Positions 8,454-17,282 of a stretch of 64,000 nucleotides of DNA are shown here, piece by piece. Position 1 is the first letter of the stretch. The number at the start of each line of letters is the position of its first letter. Position numbers and translations under genes: made by a program. Origin of the DNA: UBA1206 sp041672465. GTDB lineage: Bacteria > Bacillota > Clostridia > Oscillospirales > CAG-382. The stretch lies in contig JBAYZO010000004.1 of assembly GCA_041672465.1 (NCBI GenBank), positions 8,529 to 72,528 on the forward strand. The letters are read 5' to 3'. The notes under the pieces were generated by a model. That model was not told the DNA's origin, ran no database searches, and saw only the letters and a list, made by a program, of their open reading frames with translations.

Positions 8454-8586
8454 AAATTTTTAAACAATAAAAGAAGCAAAACAAGGATTAGCCCTTATCA
8501 TTGTTTGTCAATTTATGAATATTTTTGAGCATAAAGGCAAAGAATAATTTGCGCGAAGAAATATTTGTAATGTGGAGTGAAAATAT

Positions 8587-9129
8587 ATGAGAGCTACGGG
8601 AATAGTTAGAAGAATAGATGATTTGGGCCGGGTGGTCATACCAAAAGAGATTCGCCGCACAATGCGGATAAGAGAGGGAGAGCCGCTTGAAATATTCACC
8701 GATAAGGACGGCGAGGTCATATTTAAAAAATATTCGCCTTTGGGGGAAATATCATCATTTTCCGCCAAATACGCCGAAGCCCTGAACAAAGCGGCGGGCA
8801 TACCCGTCGCTATTTGCGACCGCGATTCCGTCGTCGCCGTCGCCGGGGTGAGCAGTTCCAACAAAGAATACCTTGAAAAGCCGATTTCCATTTCCGTCTC
8901 GTCGGTTTTGGAAAAAAGACAGCCCTTTACGGCGACCGAGGCGGGTTCGGGGATAGAACTGACCGACGCCGGGCTGGGGAGAGTTTCCTACCTTGCCCCC
9001 ATAATTTCAGACGGCGATATTATCGGCGGGGTCATGCTGCTGGCGCGGGAGGGTTATACCCCCGACGAATCCGAACAAAAAATGATAAACACGGGCGCGT
9101 TATTTTTATCAAAACAGCTTGAAATGTAA
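8587..9129 (+). CDS. spoVT: Stage V sporulation protein T
   Basis: A 180-residue regulator with an N-terminal AbrB-type swapped-hairpin DNA-binding domain (MRATGIVRRIDDLGRVVIPKE, residues 1-50) and a C-terminal GAF-like domain (about 55-178), the SpoVT architecture. SpoVT is a forespore regulator of sigma-G genes and spore germination properties in endospore formers. The 133-base AT-rich upstream region must contain its promoter; I could not identify a convincing one. The gene stands alone between the pilus operon and a hairpin terminator. Confidence 0.95.
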   Translation: MRATGIVRRIDDLGRVVIPKEIRRTMRIREGEPLEIFTDKDGEVIFKKYSPLGEISSFSAKYAEALNKAAGIPVAICDRDSVVAVAGVSSSNKEYLEKPISISVSSVLEKRQPFTATEAGSGIELTDAGLGRVSYLAPIISDGDIIGGVMLLAREGYTPDESEQKMINTGALFLSKQLEM

Positions 9130-9158
9130 ACCTTTTGCTATAATTAAAAAAGATTTGG

Positions 9159-9193
9159 GGCTGTCGGCAACGGCAGTCCTTAAACTTTTTTTA
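9159..9193 (+). terminator. Terminator after spoVT
   Basis: A GG-CTGTCG arm pairs with CGGCAG-CC across a GCAA tetraloop (9159-9179, one bulged T). A T-rich tract follows at 9186-9192. The stem is moderately stable and the T-run is 6 bases from it, so termination efficiency is uncertain. Confidence 0.5.
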
Positions 9194-9221
9194 GCCGTTT
9201 ATATGTTTTGGGTTTTTTTGC

Positions 9222-9250
9222 TTGCGCAAAGCGGTTTTTTATGCTACAAT
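9222..9250 (+). promoter_or_regulatory. Sigma-A-type promoter of the GH20 gene
   Basis: TTGCGC at 9222-9227 and TACAAT at 9245-9250 are separated by 17 bases. The position is about 110 bases upstream of the hexosaminidase start. No other gene could use it. Confidence 0.55.
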
Positions 9251-9363
9251 CAAAATTGGAAATATAAAAACAAAACAGGTTTTTTAGGTTAGATTAAACG
9301 AGCGAATAGACTAAAACAATTCGTTTACCGTTAAAATCAATAAAAAAAGGAGTGACCGTTAAA

Positions 9364-12078
9364 GTGAAAAAATTGCTATCAGCCGTTTTGGGCGCGCTGC
9401 TTTTGTTCGCCTGCGCGCTTCCCTTTAATTTTTTTAAAATCGCGGCGCAGGAAAACGCTCCTCCGAGGGTTATCCCCGCCGTAAGAGAGTGGGAGGGCGG
9501 CGAGGGGGTGTTTATCCCAAAGGCCGGCCTTAAGTTAGTTTTGGATTCGGACGAGCTCCTGAGCGCCGCCCAAAAACAAATAATCAGGGAATATTTTATT
9601 GACATACTCGGCTTTGATATTGAAATTACCTCAAGCGTTCCGCCGTCCGACGGGGACTATTATTTAACGCCCGCAAACGACACATCTCTGGGTGAGGAGG
9701 GCTATATAATAGACGCGGGGGAAAAAATAACCATAAGCGCGGACGGGGGAATCGGGTTTTTGTACGGGATCATAACCACCCTCCAGTCTTATTACGCCGA
9801 CGGCTATATGCCAAAGGGAAAAGTCCGCGACTGGCCGATGTATGGGGTTCGCTCGGGGATGATAGACGTCGCGCGGGCGTATATCCCGCTTGACTATGTG
9901 GAGGAAATAACAAAATACTTCGCTTGGTTCAAGCTGAATGAGATCCACCTTCACATAAACGACAACGGCGCTAACGGGTACAATATATTCCGGCTTGAAA
10001 GCGACGTGCCTAACCTGACCGCAAAAGACGGCTATTACACAAAAGACGAGTACCGCGACTATCAAAAGCGAATGGTCGAGTACGGGGTAAGCGTTATAAC
10101 CGAAATAGACACCCCCGCGCACTCGCGCTGTTTCGCCGATGTTGTCCCCGAATATATGCTTCCCGACATGTCGCATATCGATATTTCAAACCCCGACGCC
10201 GTTCAATTTGTGCTTGACCTTTTTGACGAGTATATAACGGGCGACGACCCGGTTTTTGTATCGAAAAAAGTTCATTTCGGCACCGATGAGTACCCCGCCG
10301 GTCATAACGAGGAAATGCGCGCCTACACCGACACCCTTATAAAGCATATTCGGGAAAAAGGCTATACCCCCCGCTTTTGGGGGAGCTTCGGCGGCGGAGG
10401 GTTCAACGGCACCACCCCCGTTTCGGGGGACGCCGAGGTAAACTTTTGGGCGGATTCGCTGTCTGACTACAAAACGCTGTTTTCCATGGGCTATGACATA
10501 ATAAACTCCTGCAGCCATAAGCTTTACTGCGTGCCGGGGGGGAACTATGGGTTCCCCGACTATATAGACTTAAAATCCCTCTACAAGTCTTGGTTTATAA
10601 ACTACATGGGCTACGGCGCGTCCACGGCGGTGGAGTACGACAACCCCCAGCTAAAGGGAGCGTCGTTTTGCCTTTGGAACGACAGGCACACCGAATGGGG
10701 CGGGTTTACCATGTTTGACATTTTTGACAGGGTGAGATACCTCGTGGCGTATGTTTCTGAAAAAACTTGGGACGGGGAACAGACCCGCTCCATGGACGCC
10801 GACGATTTTGTGGAACGCTTTAACATTTTGTCGCCGAGGGCGGGGAACACAAACCCCGGAAGAACGGCGGAGCTCCCCCTTGACTTGGATGACGTCGGCA
10901 AAGTTAAATCGGTGGGGTTCCCTTATATTTTCTCGGCCGATATAGTCGTAAACAGTTATACCGACGCGAATATTTTGTCGGGGGAAGACGGGCGGCTGTT
11001 TATCAACGCCGCGGGGAAACCCTCTTTTTCAAGAGAGACCTACACCTTTAATTTTAACTATGTTATTCCCAAAAACACAAAGGTTAACCTTAAGCTTTAC
11101 GCCGACAACAAGAGAACATATCTGATTGTCAACGACACCTATTACTATGACGCGATCAACCTTAAAAACCCCGCGCTCATTGACTCGTCCACGTTTGTAC
11201 TCCCGTTTGAGTTCGCGGGGGGAAACGGCTTGGAGGTAAAAAGCCTTTCGGTCTACAAACCCGATTTTAACCTCAACGACAAAAAACTGAACGCCAACCT
11301 CGCCTTGTTCAAAGACGTGAGCGTTTCGGGGCTGGAAATCGACTACGGGCTTAACGAACCGCTCGCCGTCGACGGCAACATTGACACCAGACTGTCGTTT
11401 GCCCGGGACAAAGACATCCAGTGGATGGTTGTCGATTTAGGGTCGGAGCATGAGATTAACAAAGTTGTCATTGAGTTCCACGAGCGGGTGAGCGATTATG
11501 AAATTTATGTCTCGTCCGACGGCAACGAATATGTTAAGGTTTACGAGATCGCGGCCCTCCCCGACGGGGTAAAAGCAACCGATGAAATTGAAATTGAGCC
11601 CGTCACCTGCAGATATGTTAAATATGTTCAGCTTAAGCGGTGGTATTGTTCGCCATATTCCACTTATTACAGCGGCGGGATATACGAATTTGAAGTTTAT
11701 GGCACGGATATGGAAAAGTACGCGGCTCTTGTGGATATCGGGCTTGACCTTGCCGAGGGCGGCGGGTCGGAGACTTCCGACATTAAGAGAAAAGCGTCGG
11801 AGCTGAACAGATATTTAAAATCCGAATCGATCTACAAGACCCACATAGACGCGCTTTATAACAGTCTTGCGCAAGCCATTTATAATTATGAAAACCCCCC
11901 GGCAGAAGTTTCCTCCCCCTCCGAAACAAGCGAGGTTTCCCAGACATCTTCCCCAATCTGGGGGGAGAGAGACGGCCTGACGACTGTCTTCCTTTGGATA
12001 GCGGCCGGTGTGCTGGCGGCGCTCATAGCGTTTGCTGTTTTCGCCCTGTTTAAAAATAAAATCGCTCCGCGGAGCTGA
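9364..12078 (+). CDS. Surface-anchored family 20 glycoside hydrolase (beta-N-acetylhexosaminidase)
   Basis: A roughly 904-residue secreted protein. In order: signal peptide (residues 1-30), GH20b N-terminal domain (about 35-150), GH20 TIM barrel (about 155-480), a jelly-roll region (about 515-640), an F5/8-type C (discoidin) carbohydrate-binding domain (about 650-790), a helical linker, a Ser/Thr/Pro-rich spacer and a C-terminal transmembrane helix with a basic tail. The catalytic Asp-Glu pair is at D308-E309 (HFGTDE), the substrate-assisted pair of the family. Trp and Tyr residues lining the barrel are present. It would remove terminal GlcNAc or GalNAc from glycans outside the cell. GTG at 9364 is preferred because the upstream GTG at 9352 lies inside the AAAGGAG ribosome binding site. 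Confidence 0.9.
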   Translation: MKKLLSAVLGALLLFACALPFNFFKIAAQENAPPRVIPAVREWEGGEGVFIPKAGLKLVLDSDELLSAAQKQIIREYFIDILGFDIEITSSVPPSDGDYYLTPANDTSLGEEGYIIDAGEKITISADGGIGFLYGIITTLQSYYADGYMPKGKVRDWPMYGVRSGMIDVARAYIPLDYVEEITKYFAWFKLNEIHLHINDNGANGYNIFRLESDVPNLTAKDGYYTKDEYRDYQKRMVEYGVSVITEIDTPAHSRCFADVVPEYMLPDMSHIDISNPDAVQFVLDLFDEYITGDDPVFVSKKVHFGTDEYPAGHNEEMRAYTDTLIKHIREKGYTPRFWGSFGGGGFNGTTPVSGDAEVNFWADSLSDYKTLFSMGYDIINSCSHKLYCVPGGNYGFPDYIDLKSLYKSWFINYMGYGASTAVEYDNPQLKGASFCLWNDRHTEWGGFTMFDIFDRVRYLVAYVSEKTWDGEQTRSMDADDFVERFNILSPRAGNTNPGRTAELPLDLDDVGKVKSVGFPYIFSADIVVNSYTDANILSGEDGRLFINAAGKPSFSRETYTFNFNYVIPKNTKVNLKLYADNKRTYLIVNDTYYYDAINLKNPALIDSSTFVLPFEFAGGNGLEVKSLSVYKPDFNLNDKKLNANLALFKDVSVSGLEIDYGLNEPLAVDGNIDTRLSFARDKDIQWMVVDLGSEHEINKVVIEFHERVSDYEIYVSSDGNEYVKVYEIAALPDGVKATDEIEIEPVTCRYVKYVQLKRWYCSPYSTYYSGGIYEFEVYGTDMEKYAALVDIGLDLAEGGGSETSDIKRKASELNRYLKSESIYKTHIDALYNSLAQAIYNYENPPAEVSSPSETSEVSQTSSPIWGERDGLTTVFLWIAAGVLAALIAFAVFALFKNKIAPRS

Positions 12079-12121
12079 GGACGGCAAAGCTTTTAATTCC
12101 CAATAAATATACGCAAAAATA

Positions 12122-12151
12122 CCGCCCGGGTTTTCCCCGGGCGGCGCTTTT
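12122..12151. terminator. Bidirectional terminator between GH20 and the sulfur-reductase gene
   Basis: CCGCCCGGG (12122-12130) pairs perfectly with CCCGGGCGG (12136-12144) around a five-base loop, followed by a short TTTT on the plus strand. It separates two convergent genes and probably serves both. Confidence 0.75.
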
Positions 12152-12163
12152 ATGGGACGCGTA

Positions 12164-14605
12164 TTATATAAACAGGTTTACATTAGACTCCTCGGCCTCC
12201 CCAAGGAAAGTGCCTACCCCGGCGAAATCAACGCCGTCAATGAGTTCTTCTTTTTTAATTCCCATAACGTCCATGCTCATGGTGCAGGCAATAATTTTAA
12301 CGCCGTTTTTAAGGGCTTTTTCAATAAGCGAATCAAGCGAATCAACGTTTTTGTCTCTCATGATTTTTTTCATCATCGCCGTTCCCATCCCGCCCATGTT
12401 CATTTTGGAAAGCTTAAGCCGCCCGCTCCCCCTTGGGAGCATAAAGCCAAAGGCTTTTTCCATAAATGTTTTTTTGACCTTTTGTCTCTTTGTCTTTCTA
12501 AGCACGGTGAGCCCCCAGAAGGTAAAGAACATGGTGACTTTTCTCCCCATGGCGGCGCCGCCGTTTGCAATGATAAAGCTTGCGATAACCTTGTCGAGAT
12601 CCCCCGAGAAAACTATAATTGTCTTTCCGTCGCCGCCGGCGCGCCCTGAAATCTGCTCGCCGCTGCCTTTTTTAATAACGGCGGTATAGTTTTTTCCGTC
12701 CTGCCCTTTTGAAACAAGCGTGTTCCCCGTGCGCCTGCACCACACCTCCGCGTCCCGCACAAAGCCGGGGTCGGAGGCGGTGACCTCAAGGGTTTCTCCG
12801 TCTTTCATTGACTGTATGGTTTCAAACACCCTCATAATCGGCCCGGGGCATTGAAGTCCGCTGCAGTCAAGGGTTATTGACTTTCCTCTCGATTTTTCGG
12901 GGGGGAGCGTTTTTTCAAAGCCTGCATCCCCGTGGGTTATATAATCTTTGTAATGGGTCGCTTTATAAAAACGGCTGCCGCCCGGGTATACAAACACTTT
13001 CTCAAAGCCGTGCTGAGACAATATCCTCGCCGCGTTGTATGCTCTGACGCCGATAGCGCAAAAAACTATTACACGCTTGTTTTTGTCGAGTTCGTCCAAA
13101 CGGTCCCTTAGCTCCCCAAGCGGTATCACCGTCGCCCCGGGGTAGGAAAAAGCCATTGTCTCAACATATTCGCGGACATCGAGCAAAAGCGCGCCGGGGT
13201 TTTTTTCGGCCTCGTCCCAGTCGGCGAACTTAACCTTGCCGTCAAGCAGGTTTTCGGCGACATATCCCGCCATGTTAACCGGGTCTTTCGCGGACGAGTA
13301 AGGCGGCGCGTAAGCGAATTCAAGCTCGGTAAGCGCGCTCACCCCCGCGCCAAGCCGGATAGCCTCGCCGAGAGTGTCAATCCGCTTGTCAACCCCCTCC
13401 GAACCCACAATCTGAGCCCCAAAGATTTTTTTGCCGTCGGCGGAAAATAAAAGTTTTATCGTCATGGGGAACGCGCCGGGATAATACCCCGCGTGGGAGT
13501 TTTGAACTATTATCACCCGCTCGTAGTCCTTCCCCTTGACCATGCCGCGCTTTATAAGGGTTTTTTCGTTCGCGCCGGTTGAGGCGGCGGTGAGGTCGAA
13601 CACCTTAGCTACCGAAGATCCCTGCGAACCGGCATAGGTTTTATCCCCGCCCGCAATGTTGTCGGCGGCTATCCTCCCCTGCTTATTCGCCGGTCCGGCA
13701 AGGGGAATCATTGTTTTGCCGCCGAAAATAAAGTCGTTTACCTCGATCACGTCGCCCACGGCATAGATGTCTTTGTCAGACGTTTGCATATGGTCGTCGA
13801 CTTTAACCCCGCCGCGGGGGTTAACCTCAAGGCCGGCGGCTTTCGCTAACTCGCCGTTTGGTTTCACCCCGACGGCTAAAATAACAAGCTCGGCGCTCAC
13901 AGTACCGCCGCTTTGAAGTTTTATCTCCACTTCGTTCTCTTTATCGGAAAACATGCTGACCCCGTCGCCAAGGCAGAGCTTAACGCCGTTTTCAACAAGA
14001 GCCTGATGAAGTATCTGCGCCATTTCAAAGTCAAGCGGCGCCATGACTTGGCCGAGCATTTCAATTAGGGTGACTTTTATCCCGGCGTGGCTTAGGTTTT
14101 CGGCCATTTCAAGCCCGATAAACCCTCCCCCCACCACGGCCGCGGTTTTAACATTGTTTTCTTTAATAAAAGAAATAATCAAATCCGTATCCGGGACGGT
14201 CCATATGGTCTTAACCCGCGGCAGGTCTGCGCCGGGGATATTCGGCCTTATGGGGGAAGAACCGGTGGCAATTACAAGTTTGTCGTATGTTTCCTCATAG
14301 GTTTCGCCGACGGGGGAGTTAAGATTTTTAACCGTAACCGTTTTTTTGCCGCGGTTGATGGCGATAACTTCGTTTTTCACTTTGACGGTGACGTTAAATT
14401 TGGCTTTCATCTCCGCCGGGGTTTGGAGCAGCAGGGCTCTCCTGTCCTTTATAACCCCGCTCACATGATAGGGCAGGCCGCAGTTCGCGTATGAGATATA
14501 CTCGCCGCGCTCAAGCACGACGATTTCCGCGCTTTCATCTACTCTGCGAAGCCTTGCCGCGCAGGTCGCTCCGCCCGCGACGCCGCCGATTATAACAGTT
14601 TTCAT
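12164..14605 (-). CDS. CoA-disulfide reductase fused to rhodanese, TusA and DsrE-like domains
   Basis: An 813-residue cytosolic fusion. Residues 1-450 are an FAD/NAD(P)H disulfide reductase of the CoA-disulfide/NADH-dependent persulfide reductase type, with the single active cysteine in SYANCGLPYH and two Rossmann loops. Residues about 460-555 are a rhodanese domain with catalytic cysteine in VIVFCAIGVR. Residues about 575-645 are a TusA-like domain with the CPGP motif. Residues about 660-813 are a DsrE2-like domain ending in the conserved CTMSMDVMG region. Together they form a plausible persulfide relay: reduction, sulfane transfer and carriage. The fusion architecture is known in anaerobes; the physiological substrate here (polysulfide, CoA persulfide) is inferred. 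Thioredoxin and a Crp/Fnr regulator follow upstream on the same strand. Confidence 0.9.
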   Translation of the reverse strand: MKTVIIGGVAGGATCAARLRRVDESAEIVVLERGEYISYANCGLPYHVSGVIKDRRALLLQTPAEMKAKFNVTVKVKNEVIAINRGKKTVTVKNLNSPVGETYEETYDKLVIATGSSPIRPNIPGADLPRVKTIWTVPDTDLIISFIKENNVKTAAVVGGGFIGLEMAENLSHAGIKVTLIEMLGQVMAPLDFEMAQILHQALVENGVKLCLGDGVSMFSDKENEVEIKLQSGGTVSAELVILAVGVKPNGELAKAAGLEVNPRGGVKVDDHMQTSDKDIYAVGDVIEVNDFIFGGKTMIPLAGPANKQGRIAADNIAGGDKTYAGSQGSSVAKVFDLTAASTGANEKTLIKRGMVKGKDYERVIIVQNSHAGYYPGAFPMTIKLLFSADGKKIFGAQIVGSEGVDKRIDTLGEAIRLGAGVSALTELEFAYAPPYSSAKDPVNMAGYVAENLLDGKVKFADWDEAEKNPGALLLDVREYVETMAFSYPGATVIPLGELRDRLDELDKNKRVIVFCAIGVRAYNAARILSQHGFEKVFVYPGGSRFYKATHYKDYITHGDAGFEKTLPPEKSRGKSITLDCSGLQCPGPIMRVFETIQSMKDGETLEVTASDPGFVRDAEVWCRRTGNTLVSKGQDGKNYTAVIKKGSGEQISGRAGGDGKTIIVFSGDLDKVIASFIIANGGAAMGRKVTMFFTFWGLTVLRKTKRQKVKKTFMEKAFGFMLPRGSGRLKLSKMNMGGMGTAMMKKIMRDKNVDSLDSLIEKALKNGVKIIACTMSMDVMGIKKEELIDGVDFAGVGTFLGEAEESNVNLFI

Positions 14606-14716
14606 CCTGAAGGTTTTCCGTCCTTTCTTTTTCCGCGAGCGCGGAAGACAAATTAAGGGTTAATAAATATAAAATTTTAAACGCGGTTATGTTCGGGCTG
14701 CGCGGGGAAACACAAA

Positions 14717-14750
14717 GCAAGCCGGCGCTTTAATAAAGCTTCCGCCTTGC
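14717..14750. terminator. Imperfect hairpin downstream of trxA
   Basis: GCAAG...CTTGC outer arms and GCTTT...AAAGC inner arms form an interrupted stem, flanked on the plus side by TTTT and on the minus side by TTTGTG. It lies 60 bases past the trxA stop. Function as a terminator is likely but the stem is interrupted. Confidence 0.4.
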
Positions 14751-14809
14751 TTTTCATAAGCCGATTTTCGGCCATGGGAACAATAAAAAGTTTATAAATA
14801 TGTTTTGGT

Positions 14810-15115
14810 TTAAAGCATTTGCTCAACTTGGGCTTTTTGTTTGTAACCGACCGATACGTTTTTAATTTTTCCATCCTCAACTAAAACCAGCATTGGGATC
14901 GAAGACACGTGAAAAGCCTGCGCCAACTCGCGCTCTTCATCGATATTTATTTTACCGACAACTATTTCCGGGTGAGATTCGGCAAGCTCCTCCAGCACGG
15001 GCGCCATCATTTTGCAGGGACCGCACCAAGTTGCCCAAAGGTCAAGCAACACGGGCTTTTCGGATTCCAGCACCTTTTCCTTAAAATTAGACTTGTTAAT
15101 TGTTAAAACGGACAT
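14810..15115 (-). CDS. trxA: Thioredoxin
   Basis: A 101-residue single-domain thioredoxin with the classic WCGPC redox site (Cys31, Cys34), the conserved buried Asp (Asp25) and the cis-proline loop (SSIPML). It reduces protein disulfides using thioredoxin reductase, which is not in this window. It lies between the Crp/Fnr regulator and the four-domain sulfur reductase on the same strand. That position suggests a role in persulfide or disulfide recycling with them, although the 200-base gap to the reductase means separate transcription is possible. A strong AGGAGG precedes the start. Confidence 0.95.
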   Translation of the reverse strand: MSVLTINKSNFKEKVLESEKPVLLDLWATWCGPCKMMAPVLEELAESHPEIVVGKINIDEERELAQAFHVSSIPMLVLVEDGKIKNVSVGYKQKAQVEQML

Positions 15116-15215
15116 TTTGCAGCCTCCTTATGTTTCTACTCATAGGATATCACAAAATTAAAATTTCTTCCGTGACTTTGCTACAAAAATTATTTTCCTT
15201 AACAAGTTTTGGGTT

Positions 15216-15896
15216 TTATTTTCTGCTCGATTCGGCAAGCGCCTCTATGCGGTTAAAATCCACAAGCGTAATGCTCCCGCGGGAAAGTTTTACCAAGCCT
15301 TCCTCCTGAAAATATCTGAGTATCCGCGTGATGACTTCCCTTATGCTCCCCAAATGATTGGCGATTTTTTCATGGGTCAGCTTAAGCGTGGGCTTTGAGG
15401 TCAGCAGGCTTTCCTCAAGCAAAAAAGCCGCGATTCTTGTGTCGAGCTTTTTGTTTAAAATCTGGTCCATAAGCCACATAACTTCCGAAAAATGCGAAGC
15501 CATAAGGGCGTTGGTGTAATTAGCCACCGCCGCGGACTCATCCATCAGGGCTTTAAAAACGCCGGCGGGTATTATAAGCAGGCTGAGGTCGGTTTCCGCC
15601 GCCACCATTACCTCAAACTGCAGGCTGGGTATTATGCAGGACGCCGAAAAAAGGCACATATCCCGCTCAAGCAGTCTGAACAGCGTCAGCTCCTTGCCCT
15701 CGTCAGAGACGATATAAACCCTCACTTGACCGCTTGTGACAATAATAAGGCCTATACAGTCGTCCTGCCCGCTATGTATGATGTTTCCCCTGCCGTAATC
15801 CCGTTCCTGAAGCGATGAGAGAAGAAGGTGTTTCTGTTCAGCGGTAAGGTTTTTCCAGAAAGGGAGATAATCGCCAAGCGTTTTGTTTTTTTGCAT
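15216..15896 (-). CDS. Crp/Fnr family transcriptional regulator
   Basis: A 226-residue regulator with an N-terminal cyclic-nucleotide-binding-like beta-roll (about 15-120), a long dimerisation helix (about 125-150) and a C-terminal winged helix (recognition helix near HLGSIREVITRILR). It lacks the N-terminal four-cysteine iron-sulfur motif of Fnr. It does carry Cys47 and a Cys81-X5-Cys87 pair (CLFSASC) at the end of the beta-roll, where a redox or sulfur signal could be sensed. ATG at 15896 is chosen because GAGGGGAG lies 8 bases upstream; a start at 15932 lacks this. Its neighbours trxA and the persulfide reductase are its likely targets (inference). Confidence 0.88.
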   Translation of the reverse strand: MQKNKTLGDYLPFWKNLTAEQKHLLLSSLQERDYGRGNIIHSGQDDCIGLIIVTSGQVRVYIVSDEGKELTLFRLLERDMCLFSASCIIPSLQFEVMVAAETDLSLLIIPAGVFKALMDESAAVANYTNALMASHFSEVMWLMDQILNKKLDTRIAAFLLEESLLTSKPTLKLTHEKIANHLGSIREVITRILRYFQEEGLVKLSRGSITLVDFNRIEALAESSRK

Positions 15897-15991
15897 ACAA
15901 TGTCTCCCCTCATAATCGCCGCGCAGCGACATATCCCCGAATATGATTTCTTTATACCGGGAATGTTGAAAAAGCTGTTATTTACCCTGTT

Positions 15992-16020
15992 ATTTTACAC
16001 CGCTTTTAACTAAAATACAA
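15992..16020 (-). promoter_or_regulatory. Sigma-A promoter of the Crp/Fnr gene
   Basis: On the minus strand TTGTAT (16015-16020) and TAAAAT (15992-15997) are spaced by 17 bases, about 95 bases upstream of the ATG. Confidence 0.55.
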
Positions 16021-16059
16021 GTTTTTTCAAAAAAACGTGTGTGAATTTTTAGTTTTTTC

Positions 16060-17163
16060 TCAGCTATCATTTCCTAAGATATTAATACAAATATCATTCG
16101 TTATAGCAAAGCCGTAAACCACTCCCACACCTGTGTTAGGATTAAAATTATAATCCTCTTCGCCGCAGGGAATACCGCCAATTTCGATTGCTGTAATCGT
16201 ATAAGGCGGCTTTCCGGGATACAATTCATAGACAGTAAAGTGAAGGTCTTCTCCGTACTCAACAGTTTCTTCATATTCGATAGTACAGATCGTGCCGGAA
16301 ATCAAAACGTTGTATCTTATTTTGACGGCGGTTATTTTAACTGTTATATCATCCGTAATATACTGTTTATAAATTAAAAGCCCGCCGTCTTCGTTCCATA
16401 TATATTCCTCGCCCGCCTCACAAATTACCCCGCCTATTTTAACCTCCGGTAAAACCCCCACAAAGTTATAACCCGTATCGGGGGTTATGGTAAGGTTAAG
16501 GTTGCTCTCAGGCGACGCGGTGTCGTCCCCCGAAAAACTACAGCCGAGCGCGTCAACTTCAACCGAATAACTCACGGCAGGTTGACTTGAGCCGGGTTCG
16601 GAAGGTATGCTCCCTCCGGCGGGCAAAACAATTCCGCTGTAAACACAGCAACCCTCCTGAGCTTGGCCGTTAAAGGCTTCCTCGGTATAAAAAGCAAAGG
16701 CAAAGAGGCGGCTTTTATCGATAAGGCACCCTATATCGGTACAGCAGACCTCGCTCCCCGAAAAGCTTATGGGGATGTTTTCCGGTATTCCGTCAAGAAC
16801 GCTTTCCATGTCTTCTAAAGTTACCCCGTCCCCCGACGCTACCCAAAAAGAAAAACGCCCCGCGTCTATGTCATCGCCTTCATACAAAACGATTTCGCGG
16901 AGCGTGCCGTCCAAAAGCACAAAATAAAACCCGGAGCTTTCAAAGACCGTGCCTTCCGGCAGCACGTCCCCTCCGGGTTCTTCAAGAATTTTAGAGTTCA
17001 GCAAAAGGAGAGTATCCATTGCCTCTTTGTGGGCCACGGTTTTTTTCGCGCTTGTCACCACGCCGCCCAGAGAAGAAACAACCACATAGGAGAGTATCGC
17101 AATTACCGCAAGAACAATGGTAAGTTCGGCTATTGTAAAGCCTTTTCTTTGTTTTACCTTCAT
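16060..17163 (-). CDS. Large orphan type IV pilin with two repeated C-terminal modules
   Basis: A 367-residue prepilin, far longer than the 110-185-residue pilins of the operon at 2-5 kb. The class III signal is canonical: KQRKG, Phe1, Glu5 and a hydrophobic helix to about residue 32. A first globular domain spans about 35-190 and contains paired cysteines (VCC, GCL, GCC). After a Pro/Ser/Gly linker come two related beta-rich modules (about 205-285 and 288-366). Each has the order Tyr-x-Val strand, GxxC, a central KIGG or EIGG turn, a Cys, a Tyr/Asn-rich loop, and a final TDDITVKI or TNDICINI strand. They resemble Ig-like or InlB-B-repeat modules. A surface-exposed adhesive major or tip subunit is the natural inference. 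It would need the distant peptidase and motor for assembly. Confidence 0.85.
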   Translation of the reverse strand: MKVKQRKGFTIAELTIVLAVIAILSYVVVSSLGGVVTSAKKTVAHKEAMDTLLLLNSKILEEPGGDVLPEGTVFESSGFYFVLLDGTLREIVLYEGDDIDAGRFSFWVASGDGVTLEDMESVLDGIPENIPISFSGSEVCCTDIGCLIDKSRLFAFAFYTEEAFNGQAQEGCCVYSGIVLPAGGSIPSEPGSSQPAVSYSVEVDALGCSFSGDDTASPESNLNLTITPDTGYNFVGVLPEVKIGGVICEAGEEYIWNEDGGLLIYKQYITDDITVKITAVKIRYNVLISGTICTIEYEETVEYGEDLHFTVYELYPGKPPYTITAIEIGGIPCGEEDYNFNPNTGVGVVYGFAITNDICINILGNDS

Positions 17164-17248
17164 TTTTTTGTCCCCTTTTTTGGTTTTTTCGCTTTTTGAT
17201 TATCGCGATTAAAAATTATTAACCCGCGATTAATAAAAGCTTAAAGGC

Positions 17249-17277
17249 ATTATACCCCATTTTTTTGTAATAATCAA
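17249..17277 (-). promoter_or_regulatory. Sigma-A promoter of the orphan pilin gene
   Basis: On the minus strand TTGATT (17272-17277) and a perfect TATAAT (17249-17254) are separated by 17 bases, 86 bases upstream of the pilin ATG. Confidence 0.7.
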
Positions 17278-17282
17278 CATAT

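Noticed and set aside
8454..8586. Sigma-G promoter for spoVT
   Set aside because: A GAATA with a degenerate partner can be found, but the -10 half departs from consensus at two positions, so I do not claim it.
12152..12689. Two plus-strand frames of about 160 codons at the 3' end of the sulfur-reductase gene
   Set aside because: They overlap the conserved DsrE and TusA coding sequence in antisense and have no ribosome binding site.
14677..14880. A 67-codon minus-strand frame overlapping the end of trxA
   Set aside because: It overlaps trxA in another frame, crosses the likely terminator hairpin, and has no matching domain or ribosome binding site.
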